Below, in pieces: positions 48,388 to 61,139 of a stretch of DNA of 64,000 nucleotides (positions are counted from its first letter, which is position 1; the number at the start of each line of letters is the position of its first letter). The DNA is taken from assembly GCF_910592395.1 (NCBI RefSeq), contig NC_088309.1, positions 3,660,501-3,724,500 of the forward strand, read 5' to 3'. Both the position numbers and the translations under genes were made by a program. The notes beneath the pieces are model-generated. The model had not been told where the DNA came from, ran no database searches, and saw only the letters and a program-made list of their open reading frames with translations. The DNA comes from Lineus longissimus. Lineage: Eukaryota > Nemertea > Pilidiophora > Heteronemertea > Lineidae.

Positions 48388-49079
48388 GACCAGCCAGTCT
48401 CGTTGCGGGCATACTTTTGTGTACATTTCGAAGTGCATTGGGATACACTTTCGTTTTGGAAACGAGGTTTGGTACTGCTGTCATACTCCTGAGTCCTGTG
48501 AAATGAAAGCATGAGTTCAAATCCAGAAAAATTTGTTGAATTATTACATATTTCGGTGGGGCAAACACAGATTCGTTATTTCTGCCTCTCTAGTAGTATT
48601 GAAAAAGATGTAAGCTCGTGTAAGAAACAATTGTCAGTGTAATACAACGTTCACAAAATGTTAAAAAAGCTATCCAAAACCACTCACTTAGCCATAATGG
48701 TACAGTGATGGTCAAAAGTAACTACTACTTTTACCTCGTGTGGATTACTTTATGTCAGTCTATTCATGTCAGTTCGTTCGTAATTGCAGTGGGCAACATG
48801 TCAGAAAGTGAGCAATTGTTTGAACGACAGTTTATGGGCCCCGCCCTGGCCAGATTTAGATCCGCTTTTGACTGTACACCACCTGGAGTCCGGGATAACC
48901 AAATGCGCCAGACTATATGGCTCTAGAAGGCATTGTCTGGCATCTTTGACCATGAAGACCTGTTGTAAAGATGTTTTGTTTTCTGATCTTAGGTGGTGTA
49001 TGTGTATCTGGGAAGGCCAGGGCCTATAGTCCCTAAATCCAATCTGCATGTAATTGTTCCTTCCTTTTCCTCTTTTCAG
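48388..49079. other. Shared 5' region of RFC2 and the 49-kb gene
   Basis: RFC2 is transcribed left and the next gene right, so both promoters lie within about 700 bp. An ATG at 48,798 opens MSESEQLFERQFMGPALARF in a frame ending at 48,926. It could be the first coding exon of the plus-strand gene, but it has no convincing phase-compatible GT donor, so it is not joined. Confidence 0.4.
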
Positions 49080-51060
49080 CCCCCCATAATCCTATTCCTT
49101 GGAGCAGATGTCGTGACTGGTTCATCAGTGCCTTCAAAGCATCGAGATAGAATTCATCACAGGTATGGAAAAGATGGTCTTGCTACAAAGGTTGATTGGA
49201 GTGGTAAGTTCTAACGGAAATAACTTGTTTGATGATTGCCATTTACTTTGTTTGAACTATTCATGTGTGAATTAAAAGGTTGATTTAAACTCAATGGGTT
49301 CAGGCCTGGAGACCCTGTAGAGGATGTCTTTCTATGGAATGTGTTATGCAAGATGATCTCCAAATGACACTACAAGTTGATTTCCTTGTTTCTGTGTACA
49401 AGTTACAGGGACCAATTTCTTTGTGATAAAAACAGCAAATCCTTGCTATCATGAAGTACCATTCACAACCTCCTCCCTTTCTTGGGAATATAAATAAAGA
49501 GTGAAAAGCACCTTCAACTTTCATATACATGTATTTCAGATACACAAGTTCTGCATGTCAGAAATTCAACCAGACTCTGGTTCTACAATATCCAGGGATT
49601 ATTCAAAGTAGCCTTTGAATATCAAGATGCGGTCTTTCAAAGGGACTGTCTTCTCTTCCTGAGGGTAAGCTACAAAATATGGTCAGAGGAAAAGATGGTC
49701 AATGTTAGTTTGCTTCAATTATAATTACTTGAAAATGGGCGAGTGTATTATCCCCCTTCTGAAACAGTCACATTCTACCTGACAATTAATTAGGTCTGGC
49801 AGCCCAAAAGAAACAACAATATGGTTTCTGGCCAGTTTGACTAACTGATCTAGTTATTACAAAGATTCTAATGTTTGGACCTGTTCTTCACTTTAGGAGG
49901 CATGGTTGAAGAGGATGGAGGAGCCCCCTTTGAAGGAACAACTGTCACTCACATGGCAAGATACTCTGACTCACCAAGGTGTGGCTCTGTCATTTCCAGT
50001 GACGTGTGCTGACATGTCTTCAATGTCGACTTCAAAATGTTCTGATGAGAAGTCACAGGACTGCAGCAATACCCAAAGAATATTTGGTATCCGTGTTACA
50101 AGTGAAGAAGGTGAAGAGAATGTAGAACAGAGTGTTGTTCAACTTCCTGACAAAGAAGTTGAGACAGACTTTCAAAATCTCCCTGTCAGTTTGTCTTCTG
50201 TGATTCCAAAGCCCTGTCTAGATTCTAGAGTTGAACAAACTACCAGTTCAAAAATGTCGACTTGTCAAAGACAAAGTGAAATGGAATTATGCAAGGACTC
50301 CAGTATCAGCAGAATTCTATTCAGTTGTACTGATGAAGTGAAAACAGCCACATCAAATATTTCTAGAAGTTTTAAAGGTGGTGAAGTTTCTCCTGAATTC
50401 GTTGCTACATGTAGCGATTTGGGGAATGATTTGTCTTTGAGTGCCAATGAGGAGGACTGCTCTGCTGTCATAAAAAATCTGGAAGGTCATGTGAAAGATC
50501 TTGTAAGAAGTCATAAGGGACTGCGTCATGAACTCTTCAAGCAATTACTCCTGGTTATAAAGCTGATTTCATGTGACCTCAACGGTATCATGTCTGCAAC
50601 TGACACATTCCCTTACTCTGTAATTAAGGATTATGTCGAATCTGTCACCGATGACAAAAGAAGAGGACAATTTCAAAATGGGTTTCAAATCTCTGTTGAA
50701 AAGAACATTGTTCTGACTTTATTCTCTGAATGGCTTGGTCATCAGAATGCCAATCTCCAGGAAGTCATCAACCAGAAAGCTGAATCCTTCAAACTGTCCC
50801 ACATAAACTGTATTGATAATCTACCTCCTTCGAATGATATAATTGATGAAGTCTTTCCTCCGCATATGAAGGTGCTGTTTTCTCAATGGATGATGACTGG
50901 GGAAGGTCAAGTTGAGATACCTGTTGAGAAGAAGGCGAGACCAGTGAAGAGTTCTAGGGGAGTTTTCCCTTTCATTTTACTGATTCTTGAGTTTGCTAAT
51001 GGGACATTTATATCTGGAGTTTCTCATGTTATACATGCCAAATTGGTTCATGTTGTCTAA
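49080..51060 (+). CDS. Unrecognised protein, 3' three coding exons
   Basis: Three exons join in phase: 49080-49202/3 (donor GTAAGT), 49540-49664 (donor GTAAGC) and 49897-51060. They give about 470 residues to a TAA. Exon 1 reads PPIILFLGADVVTGSSVPSK. Exon 2 contains VRNSTRLWFYNIQGLFKVAF, a compact hydrophobic/aromatic stretch that looks like folded protein. The last exon has a long Ser/Thr/Glu-rich, probably disordered, middle, then a helical part (residues about 270-400) including VIKNLEGHVKDLVRSHKGL and FPPHMKVLFSQWM. The first coding exon is missing from the model. No family is recognised; a folded N-terminus, disordered linker and helical C-terminus would suit a nuclear or regulatory protein. 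ATTAAA at about 51,073 may be its poly(A) signal. Confidence 0.75.
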
Positions 51061-51350
51061 ACCTGTTGTGATTAAAGAATATGGTGTAAAAAGGTTTCTT
51101 TGACTGCTTCCATCCATGTGACAATGTCCAAAATTAACTCCATCAAGGATATACAAGTAACATATCCGCTGGAAAGAGTGTTAGTATGTGTCATATCTTC
51201 CCTGGTGATAGCAGTAGGATATGACATCAGTCACCTGCCTCTGCTTGCCTGATAATATGGGAAACGAAATATTGATAAAAAGTGCTGATCAAGTGTCTTG
51301 CCCAAGGCCAAACACAGAACCCCATTTGTTTACGTTTCCCTGGTCATGAG

Positions 51351-51358
51351 TGACGTCA
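51351..51358. promoter_or_regulatory. CRE palindrome upstream of the coiled-coil gene
   Basis: TGACGTCA, a perfect cAMP-response/ATF element, 115 bp before the ATG at 51,473. A nearby ACATGGCCGCC (about 51,361) resembles part of a YY1 site. Their position fits the core promoter of the coiled-coil gene. Confidence 0.5.
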
Positions 51359-51472
51359 CAACATGGCCGCCTTCATGAACGATGGAAATTCCACGAAAAT
51401 GCCCCAAATGAACCCCTGTTTTCGAATAATCTAGGGATTTTCATCAGATGAAAATCAAATCGATCGATAACC

Positions 51473-53963
51473 ATGGGTAACGGGGCCAGTTCTAATAATA
51501 ATGTCAAGCCGATTACGTCCACTCGTGAAGATAAACGCCCCGAGAATAATAACGTGGAACGGTATGTGTCTGAATAATACAGTACACTGCATCCATACAT
51601 TATGATTGCATCTAGTACATGTTTGTAGGTGTGCATACAAAATTTACCTTAGCCTTTTGGCACATAACATCACATTGGTCATTAAGACATGTGTGAGTAC
51701 GAAGAGGGCATCATCATGGTCACCATGATGACCGTTGAATGACGTGAGGGTGATGATAATTGATGATAAAAATTGATACACTCGGGCAGATAGAACGCAA
51801 TCACTCAGACTGTCTGATTATTTTACTGGAGATGATATTCATTGTGATGTGTGCGACAATTAGCTTCATGTTGGAGAATGGGTTAATTTCTTTAGGATCA
51901 TGATTACATATTGACTTATATCGATATTACAACCTTTCATTTATAGCCCGTCGAGCACATCCAGCGGTATTCAAAATGCGAGACTCCGGGACACTGAGGT
52001 AATTTTCTTTGGCACCCAAGTCCATAAGTTACTTTGTTCAACCTCAGTGGGTAGGAAAATGTGAGAGAAGTTACAATGTGGATATATGTAACCAAAAAAC
52101 CTACTTTATAAACAACCTCTATACTTGCTACCAATGAGTTTGAATTGAACAAGATTTTGGTTTAATATTTCAGGTGAAAGAGCTTACAAGAAAGTTGGCA
52201 AAAAGTGAAGAACTTCGAACAAAGGCTGAAGAAGAAGCAGAAAAAGCCAAAGAGGATGTAGCTCAACTTGAAATGCAGGTAAATATCCAGGGTAAAGTGG
52301 AGAGGAGTGATTTCTTCTATGATGTATGCAAATGAAGAAAATGAATAATCATATTGTAGATCATTGGCATTTTTCTTTGCCAAAATAGTCCACAACTCTT
52401 ACAAAAAATATGTCAATGCTGAAATAGTGAAACTTATCAAAGATTAAAGAAGTTTTCGCCGAAGTAGGTGTCTTTTCCTTTTCAATCATTTCAGGTGTCC
52501 GACTTGGAGAGTACCATACTTGACCTGAAAGACCAGATCCAGCTACTTGAAGAGCGACTTGATCAGGCTTATAGAAAGAATGTCATCACGGAAGAGAAGG
52601 GCTGCGAGGAGACCTTACAAATCAAGGACCAATACATCAAAAAGCTGGAAGATGAAACCAAGAAAGTTCAGAATGAAATAGCTAAACTAGTAAGGAGAAG
52701 AGTCTTACTTTCAGTTGTTTTTGGAAGAGAATCTTATAATGCTTCTAGTAATCTCACTTTAACTGAACAATTCAACACTCAATTCAAGGTCTTTCTTTTC
52801 CTGTTGTTTTAAGAAAATGAGAAGCAAGAAAAAGCTCCACGCAGCTAATACTCAGCTGGCTGAGGCAAAGCAGCATTCTTCTCTTAAGATGTTTGAAATG
52901 AAGGATGAAATAGCAAGATTGGCCGAAGAGAACAAAAAACTGAGTGGTAAGTTCTATAAAAAAGAATACAGCAAATTGATTAGGACTTTTTTCGAAATAC
53001 TTTCTTTTTGCAAACTTCTGACAGTTATTGTACACTCAATTCTATTGTTGTATGAAAATTCTCAAAAACTAAACTATGTTTTCAGAACAAACAAGTGGAC
53101 CATCCCAAATAAGAACTTCAGATTGTGGTTTATCAAACAGTGGGTCTGACGACGGGCGAACTCGAATCATTCTTCAACTGTCACAGCAGATCTCAGAACA
53201 AAATACTAAAATCACTGCCTTGGAGAGGAGTATGGGAGAAAAGGATAGCACAATCAAAGGATTGACAATCGAGCGTGGGAATACAAGTCTAAGTCATGGG
53301 GAACAAGAAACTATTAACGGATCTCGAAAAGTGTCGCCAAGGAGTCCTAGAAGTCCCAGGGACCTACACAAGATGGGGACATTTCTAACTGAAGAATCTC
53401 AAAGTGATTCTGGTAGCCTTGGAGGATCACCTTCAGAACTTTTATTAGGGACAGCTGATTCTCAAACACTGTTTCATCGGGTTAGCGGTGAGATGGATGA
53501 ACTGCAGGCAATCGCTAGGGAAATGAGTGACCTGCAGAAAAAGAAGAAAAAACAAAAACGAGCTAAGAAGCCTGCTGATTTGAAAGGGGTTGAAACTGTA
53601 GTGTCCAATGGGCTTCCTCCTATAGAAAAAGGAAGTAGTGCCAGTGAGGCTGAAAGACGCCAGTGGTCCAGTACAAGTCGGGATTCCGGCTATGGGCGGG
53701 ATACTAAAAATTCCGCTGGTGGAAGTGCTCGTAGGAGACGAAGGGAGAGATTTACAGAAAGGCTCAATTCTGCTGGTCGCCAGATTTCTGCTACCAGTCA
53801 GATTTCTAGTGTGACTGATTCTGATATTTTACTAGATTCAAAAACTGGCCGGGTGGGATCTGCTAAGAGTTACTTATCAGATCTATCAGAGTACAATGCC
53901 GATAACTCAGAATTTGTGGACTATATGGAGTTCACTGATCCACTAGCTCCTATGAAGACATGA
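51473..53963 (+). CDS. Coiled-coil protein with N-myristoylation-type start
   Basis: Exons 51473-51561, 51947-51998, 52174-52278, 52495-52689, 52814-52946 and 53086-53963 join with consistent phases and GT-AG borders, giving 483 residues. The start MGNGASSNNN has Gly2 and Ser6/7, the pattern read by N-myristoyltransferase, in a strong Kozak context (ACC ATG G). Residues about 48-195 are a charged heptad-rich coiled coil (VKELTRKLAKSEEL, DLKDQIQLLEERLD, EIARLAEENKKL), with further heptads near 210-240. The C-terminal half is Ser-rich with Ser-Pro sites (SPRSPRSP), a Lys cluster (KKKKKQKRAKK) and an acidic tail. I do not recognise the family. A membrane-tethered scaffold or cytoskeletal linker is inferred from architecture alone. 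Confidence 0.85.
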
Positions 53964-56407
53964 GGAATTACTTCTGTTAAAGGTATTCTCCAATTGTGGA
54001 CTCAAAATTAATGCAGTCATGTGTAATTACTGGGTAGTAAAGTTCACATGGAAAAAGTTGTTTCTATGCAATGTACATTACCTGTACCATTGAATATTCT
54101 GCCTTATGTATGAGATTAGTTTTTACCCAACCGTTCGATATCAACCTGTATATGCTTTGAGTATTGAATCAATCTGACAACTGTGATATATTGTACACTG
54201 TATTTGATCTCTCAAAGAATGAAACAAATTAAGAATTCTGTAAACCCCTTTATTATCGCTGCCCTATATGTTTGCAAAACCATCAGTTTCTGCATCCATT
54301 TTTGCGACTTGGTATTTTTTTCAGTGATAAAACCAATAAAGTTAAACAATTTGCACTCCTAAAGTACGTGATTGTACCACCTTTCACAGAAATATAAGGT
54401 ACGCAATAATAAAGGAGTTTACAGAAGCTGTGTGAATCATCATGTGTGGAACTGTTTTCGTTCTGAAACTCCGTCCATTTTTGCAAATGTGTGTACCATC
54501 TGCCTTAGTGACAATGACTAAAGCCTGATTGTCATGACTTGGACTGAGCCAGTCTTCTTGTAGATCGTCCTCTCACCAGCAGTCAATGTTCAAGTGGCAC
54601 TAACGGGCCAGCGTTTCAACCAATACCAGTCTCTATTTGCCCTTGGGATCACCTGATTTTGACTTCTTGTGATATGACCATTTTCATTACACACTACTGT
54701 GAAGCTGCTGCAGTTCTCAACTTTGACAATATCATTATGGCTTTGTGCTGATTATTGAAGTACATGTATTGTTTTTGTCACTGATTTATGAAGATCTATG
54801 AATAAAGTGTTTTGCTGAAAATCAATATTGTTTCTATGAACTTGTTGAAAACAAAGCTCTGGGATGCCGTCTGTACAGATGTCTTCACTCACAAAGGCAA
54901 TACATGAAGCCCAAGCTAAGAGGAAGTGCTTTATCTGTCCGCCAGCTTCTGAGGACCAAGTGTTTGTCCATGATTACCATTTGAGCCTCCAGCACAATGC
55001 TGCTGTGAAAATTTCCAAATGTGACATGTCTTCACCGTTGCCAAAGTTCGATACACAGCCTGGAACAACCAGTCCTAATGTTTTGCCAATACAGCCTACT
55101 GCCTATTGTAGTGGTAACATTGTATATGGCCCTGACAAGTGAAAAACAATCGACTGATTTCAATGGAGAAATAGAAATCACTGTCTGGTTTCATGTACAT
55201 GTACATGTATGATGTCCTCAGCAATGGTCTTCTTTCTGGGGTTCATGTTAGGGTATCCATATGTCTCACATACATTCCTTGTCAAATGATTTGATCTGCC
55301 ATTGAAATTGACATCAACATCGGCTTAACTCCTCCATGATCAATGGCTTGAACTTAGGCATGATCTTTCAGGTATGAGGATTCACAGAGTTCATATATCA
55401 ATCAGACACAGATGTCCCAAAAGCCAGTACATGTGCAAGAGACGGGACCTGACATTTGCAAGCCATGTCCAAAACTGCTTTGCAACACTAGCATTAGTGC
55501 GTCACTAACTGCGGCGGCACATGGTTGCGAATAGGCACGTATCATCAAATCTACCTAAATCCCATGCCCAAGACCAGGCTCTTGGCCTGCCATGGATTGG
55601 AATTGAGCATTTCCCACAGGAGAGAGGTGGGAGATTTCGGCATCACATTCTGGACAGACTTATGGGATGTTCATACTGATGACAGTTAAAAGTCACAACC
55701 ACAGTATGCAATACAGTAGAACTTCTATAATAAAAGAACCCTTGGGACTGAAAAATCGGGGAGAGTGAGAGGGCATCCTGCTTACAGAGTTGTTGTTAGC
55801 TAAGGGAGATTCCACAGTATGTTCTAACATGTCCTGAATAAAACAAAAAGCTCATAAAATGTCATAAAATTATCATTTATTGAGTATTATTAAATAGTCA
55901 CATAATAGGTCAGATATATTTACATAAAATGCAATTGATAAAATCACAAAAACTAAAAATGATGGCACATTTCTGTCCATTGATTGAAAGTCACAAATAT
56001 AAGTATCACATGCATAAGTACATGTACTCTAAAGACATTTTCACAATCTGAACATTGATCAGCTTCAGAACGATCGATTATACAGAATCACACATGATCA
56101 AAGTTAAAAAGTTAAACTAAAACCATGAACTTTAGTATGCTTGGGTTAGTGAATTTGCTTCAGCCAGAAAGGTTCATTATTTCTAACATTGTTGAGTACC
56201 ATATACTGTTAGATCAGAATTAAAACATGTAAACATTATCTATAATAGATTGTTTGAATGAGAATCAAAAAACATTAAGACACGGTATATGTGTAAAAAA
56301 TAATTTTATGGCATGTCCATATCAAACCCATCTCCAAAGTTCACAACTGAAGTAACTGCCATTGCTCTCATCCAAAGGTGGAATGCATATACTGCCCGTT
56401 TTTCTAC
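53964..56407. other. 3' UTRs and spacer, coiled-coil gene to WDR41
   Basis: Possible poly(A) signals for the coiled-coil gene lie at about 54,332 and 54,801 (AATAAA). The WDR41 3' UTR probably ends near a minus-strand AATAAA at about 55,873. A 92-codon plus-strand frame at 54,864-55,142 has no recognisable domain. One dispersed element lies at 55,712. Confidence 0.5.
55712..55819 (-). repeat. CAGTRGAACC-type element, copy near the WDR41 3' end
   Basis: The left end TACAGTAGAACTTCTATAAT and the right end, reversed, TACTGTGGAATCTCCCTTAG match the two termini of the 46,991 element in swapped order, with CCCTTGGGACTG just inside the left end. About 108 bp with an internal deletion relative to the full copy. 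It is inserted just beyond the predicted WDR41 3' end. Confidence 0.75.
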
Positions 56408-59400
56408 TCATTGTAAATCTTCACCTAGCACCATATCGCGGGCAATCTCAACTCTTTTTTTGGTCCGGACTACTCCATCCTGAAATAAACACACATCGGT
56501 ATCATGCTCGGTATTATGAGAGTGAAGAATAAGTGGTTTTGCATTTGGTACAAGCTAGTAGTAAGGCTCAAAGACATCATTGATAGACATAGACACGAGG
56601 TCAGGAGAAGCTAACAAGATGGCCTACGCATAAAGGCACAGTGGAAAAGCATCTGACGTGTGATCGCAAGGTTTTGGACTACATGACTCAGCCAGTGCCA
56701 CTTGGGACTTTCAACAGGCCAGAAGAAAAGCTGAACCAACAACCTTCATGTAGAAAGCTACCCTAACCTAATCTACTGAGTGTATCAAACTGACTTACCC
56801 TCCAAATTATAACCAGTCCATCCAACCCACATGTTGCAAAGCCTTCTTGACCAAAATCCAACATTTTCTGAAATTAATGAAGTGCAAAGTGACAAACACA
56901 AAGAGAGGTTAAGAAAATAGAAAATACCACAACACTGTCATCAAAAGTAGATGAGAAGATGAATAGTTTTTTCCGTCTTATGATCAACGTTATACATATC
57001 GAAAAGCATGATGTAAATCATGTGACTAGAGTATATATCACTGGGTGAGTTGCTGCAGCTCCTGCCTTGACTTTTATACTGCAAGTGCTAGTATTTACCT
57101 GGACTGTTCCAGAATGAGCAAGACACTCTCCCAGCAGATCCGGCTCGACATATTTGTCTTCTTCCATCAACTTCTTCAAGCCTTCCTTACTAAAAATAAA
57201 GGAGAAAGAAAAATCAGTCACGCCGACCTCTGTCACAGCGGGTTGATGACATTTTCACTAGTGCCCAACCATCGGTCAAGTCAATAAATATTAAGTTCAA
57301 AAGACACCTTTACCTGGTTCCAAGTAGTCTCTCAATGACTGAAGGCGAAGCTGGAAGTTTATTCACAACCTCCTCCTTTTTGTTAAAGTATTTCCTGTTT
57401 CCCCAGAGTCTTACAGCACCATCCTCTGAGCATGTAGCCAGGAAACAACTGAAACAGGATGAAATTTGTATCATTTTATGAAGTCCCTTTTGAGCAATTA
57501 TACTAGACGATTTTAGAGAAAGGAAGTGATACTAATATGGATCAGCCTACCTACATCATGCCCTTGGTACCTTCTAAAATCTCAACTCGTTCCTAAAATA
57601 TTGTTTCACTCACCCATTGTAAACAAGTTCTAAATGAACAATTTTTGAAAGATGAGCTGCATATTTCCGTGCCAAGTGTTTGCTTGCAATGATGTCATAG
57701 ACACAGTAACCAGATCCTATGGCCGCAACCACATATCGCTGAAAAAGAGGAGAGTGTCCAAACTTAATCAAGACTTGTCATTCCGACATCACAGCAGAGG
57801 TTAAGACTATAACAATTTTAGTTAAACATCAGGAAACATTGGTTTGCTTTCTTACCAATTCCTCAAAATGGACTACAGATGATTGAAAACTTACCCCTTC
57901 CACACAAATCATATGTTGAATACAGTGAGGGTAATCATGGTACATTCCTTCATATTCTCCCTGAGAATTGAAATAACGTGTCGGTGAGTGGCTGTGCGTT
58001 GTCCACAGGATTATCGTCCCATCAAGTGATCCACTGGCAAACGTGGCTTCTGAAATATCAGCATATACTTATTAATCTTTACGACATTAGTTGAATTCTT
58101 TGAACAAAATGCTGAACTTGATCAGGCATTATCCGTCACATGCTCTTTCAAGCCACCAAAATCCTGTCATACTTGACGGTTGTCACTTGACAAGTGACCA
58201 AGCAATAACAGGGCCATTACCAAACAATATGGTCAAATGTGAATGGTTCTAAGCAGTAATGAGTGTTTAGAGGCTTATGGGGAGTAAAAACATTGCACAC
58301 ATTAAGGAACATACTTTATTCAGTTGCAATCTTACCCGAGACATTTATGAGAGCTCTAATAGCCTCCCTGTGAGGCCTTAATTTCCTCACTCTCTCCAAC
58401 TGCTTGTTCTGAATACCACCTTCAACATCTGGGAGATCATTTATTGAATAAACGACTGAAAAGACAAAGCAAAAATGTATCAAAATCAAATGGCATCATC
58501 ATGAGAGGTTCAATAGTTTCACCCAGGGGTTGTAAATTTCCTAAGACATAACTTTCTAAGATCATAAGATGCTATCAAAATTCAGAAAAACACACACCAA
58601 AGAGCAGTGGGTATCAAACAAACATTAGAAGACAAGGTCTCCAATTATGATAAGGGGAGAAAACACATCTGAATTGATCACTTGTTCAGCATATTTGGAG
58701 CAGATTTTCTTGGGACAATATTTGAAAAAATATACCGGTAAGCAGAAAGATTATGTATAGAATGTGAGTGTTCAATATAAAAGTTCTGCATAATTTAACT
58801 TCTAATTCTCCATGAAACTGAGAGAAGTCTTGACTACTAACCTAGTTGTTTTTCACATGCTGCCACAATTTGATCGTTCTTGATGAGTATAAGGAGGTGA
58901 ACATCTGCTGGAACTGTAACAAGTAAAAAGAAATCATGAGTGCTGCTAAGATCAAAACAGAGTTCAGTCTTCTTGATGGCATTGTCACTCTTGTCCTCGG
59001 TCATGCGAAGGACACAAAACCAGCTGTCTTTACTGTACCAACTTACCACTGTTGTTTTCTTCCTCATTGTCATTCCTTGTGAACTCATGCAGCATGTTTC
59101 CTTTCCTATCCCAGAGACACAGCTTCTCACCACCGGAGCAGACTAGGTCACCTTCATCAAGAGACAGCAGGCACTGCAAAAGCATGATATCAACAGGTCA
59201 GATTATGTCCTCATAATCAGTATACCATAAACTCACCAAAGCAACTTTGAGAACAACTTTCATGACTTGAAGAAATTGTGAAGAAAAAAAGCAAGGTTTA
59301 TGCAAAGCTGTGTGGCTGATAAAAATAAGAATATGACAAAAAGACCCTGCCACACACTTTAGTATCTTTCTTACAAAATTATCCCCTCCTTCACTGGATC

Positions 59401-60604
59401 TCATAGCCAGGTTTTGATCAATGAATTTACAATCACTCCACGCCTTACCTTCACATAGCTTGCATGTTCAGATATCACCTGAATGCATTCTCCACTTTCA
59501 ATATCCCATACTTATTTAGGAATTAAGGAAATGACAACAATCTAGCAAAGATTTGAATTGATTCAATGATTTTTTTTTTAAGGTTATTACAATGCGTCAA
59601 AGGAATCTGTTGGAAAAGTTTAAAAGGATATTCTCATCTGCTTGTCTGAGGCTGCAGTCAGTATATAAACACTACTGTTGTACATACCAAGGACTGGATC
59701 AATGTGGGGCTTCAGCACCAGTAAGCTGGTAATTTGACGTGTGTGACCAATCAGGGTGCAGATCTTTCGGCCAATCTGAAAGAGTAAATCATGAGACATT
59801 CATGCTTCAATTTTTATGAATAACAGAATCCCAAATCTTCCAAATCATTGGATTATTCTACCTGAATATAATTCTAAAGAAGAAAGTATTGGGTTGATCA
59901 ACCTACCCCGATGTCCCAGACAACAGCAACACCATCATCCCCAGCTGACACAAATCTAAAAGAAAAGCAGGTAGTTGTATTATTTTGATGGGTAAAACTG
60001 TGATCATAGACAAAGTTTCCTGCAAAAAGATGTCAACTGTTTTTAACTGGAGAAGATTAGACCTGGAGAAGCCTATGAAGTATTCGAGAGAGGCACCCAC
60101 TCTGCAGCAAGTGACGTAATCCAGGCCTTTATCACTGTGTCACACAAAATGACACTACTGACACTGTCTTATAGTTACATACTTTGATAACCCACTGTCC
60201 CAGACCCAGTAGGCCTATGCCGGTTAGATTTAATACACTTTGAACTTTGAAGACAAATTTAACAAGATCAACAATCATCCTCATTGCACTGCATACCTTT
60301 CTTCATCCACAGCGATAAGATGTCTGACAATATCTTTGTGATGTTGAAGAATCTGAATCTCTGTATATGGATTTAGTGGTTGATCATCTTTGATGGTTTC
60401 AGGTTCAGCCTGGAAATAGAATACTGGTAGATGACATGCATCATGCATGACAATTCTTGAGATAATGCATCTTGTCCCATGTGCATACACTTAGTTTCCT
60501 TATCATCTGATGCACAAATATACAAAACTAACCTGTTTCAGTTTCATCCTCGGAGACGACTGGCCACTTGGAGCTTCTTGTCCACCCCAAAGTCTCTGGA
60601 ACAT
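56408..60604 (-). CDS. WDR41: WDR41, WD-repeat subunit of the C9orf72 complex
   Basis: WDR41 forms a beta-propeller that joins C9orf72 and SMCR8 and recruits them to lysosomes, with effects on autophagy and small-GTPase control (established for mammals). Fourteen exons, in transcription order: 60604-60533, 60409-60297, 59955-59907, 59775-59688, 59510-59449, 59173-59047, 58913-58842, 58455-58336, 58049-57895, 57738-57614, 57448-57314, 57189-57099, 56867-56799, 56479-56408. All phases agree and total 449 residues (human 459). NPYTEIQILQHHKDIVRHL followed by SAGDDGVAVVWD is nearly the vertebrate N-terminal repeat, and later blades show SGGEKLCLWD, SGSLDGTIILW, CSEDGAVRLWG and CGLDGLVIIW. It shares a divergent promoter with ORAI. 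Confidence 0.95.
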
Positions 60605-61139
60605 GATCCTGCCTCTCTAACCTCTTTACCCAGCATCTAGGCAAGTTCAGGAAGGTATAAGAGTTTATATCCGTCACAAAGACTTGAGTTTGGGCCGAGA
60701 CAGGGGTGACTTTTTTCAAGAAACAGTAAAAAAGGCAAAATGCGGAAGTGCTGGAACACAACCGAGAATTAGTGAAGTCATAAAATCATATATGAATGTA
60801 CGCAACACTTTAGGAGAAAGTTTCTTTTTATTTAACCCAAATAATCAACTTTTTGCAACATTTTATTGTAAAAGTGACTCTATGAATGTTGGAAAAAATA
60901 TTGATCTTTACTCGAAGCGTGTATTAAGAATTTTATTTGCAGACCACGTTGAAAATGACCTTGACCTTTCCAGATCCTAGAATTGAGATGAAGTACGCAT
61001 GCCCAGAGGAGAACGTAAACATCAGGAAGTTTGAGAACATATTTTTCTCTTCATTTACGATCAAAATTAACCAACACATCAGCTAATGATTTTTGAAACT
61101 AAGGTGTAGTACGTTGCTGTAATAACTTATGCACCGAAA
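60605..61139. promoter_or_regulatory. Bidirectional promoter region, WDR41 / ORAI
   Basis: The 535 bp between the two start codons must hold both 5' UTRs and promoters. GACCTTGACC at about 60,957, TCAAGGTCA on the other strand, is an SF-1/ERR-type nuclear-receptor half-site with extended 5' sequence. No TATA box is evident. A 98-codon plus-strand frame at 60,684-60,980 lacks any recognisable domain and is probably chance. Confidence 0.5.

Noticed and set aside
48798-48926. First coding exon MSESEQLFERQF of the 49-kb gene
   Set aside because: The start is attractive, but no phase-compatible GT donor of reasonable strength exists before the stop, so it was not joined.
54864-55142. 92-codon ORF after the coiled-coil gene
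   Set aside because: It lies downstream of a poly(A) signal, with no recognisable domain and no splice evidence.
60684-60980. 98-codon ORF between WDR41 and ORAI
   Set aside because: It overlaps the divergent promoter, has no recognisable domain and no good start or splice context.
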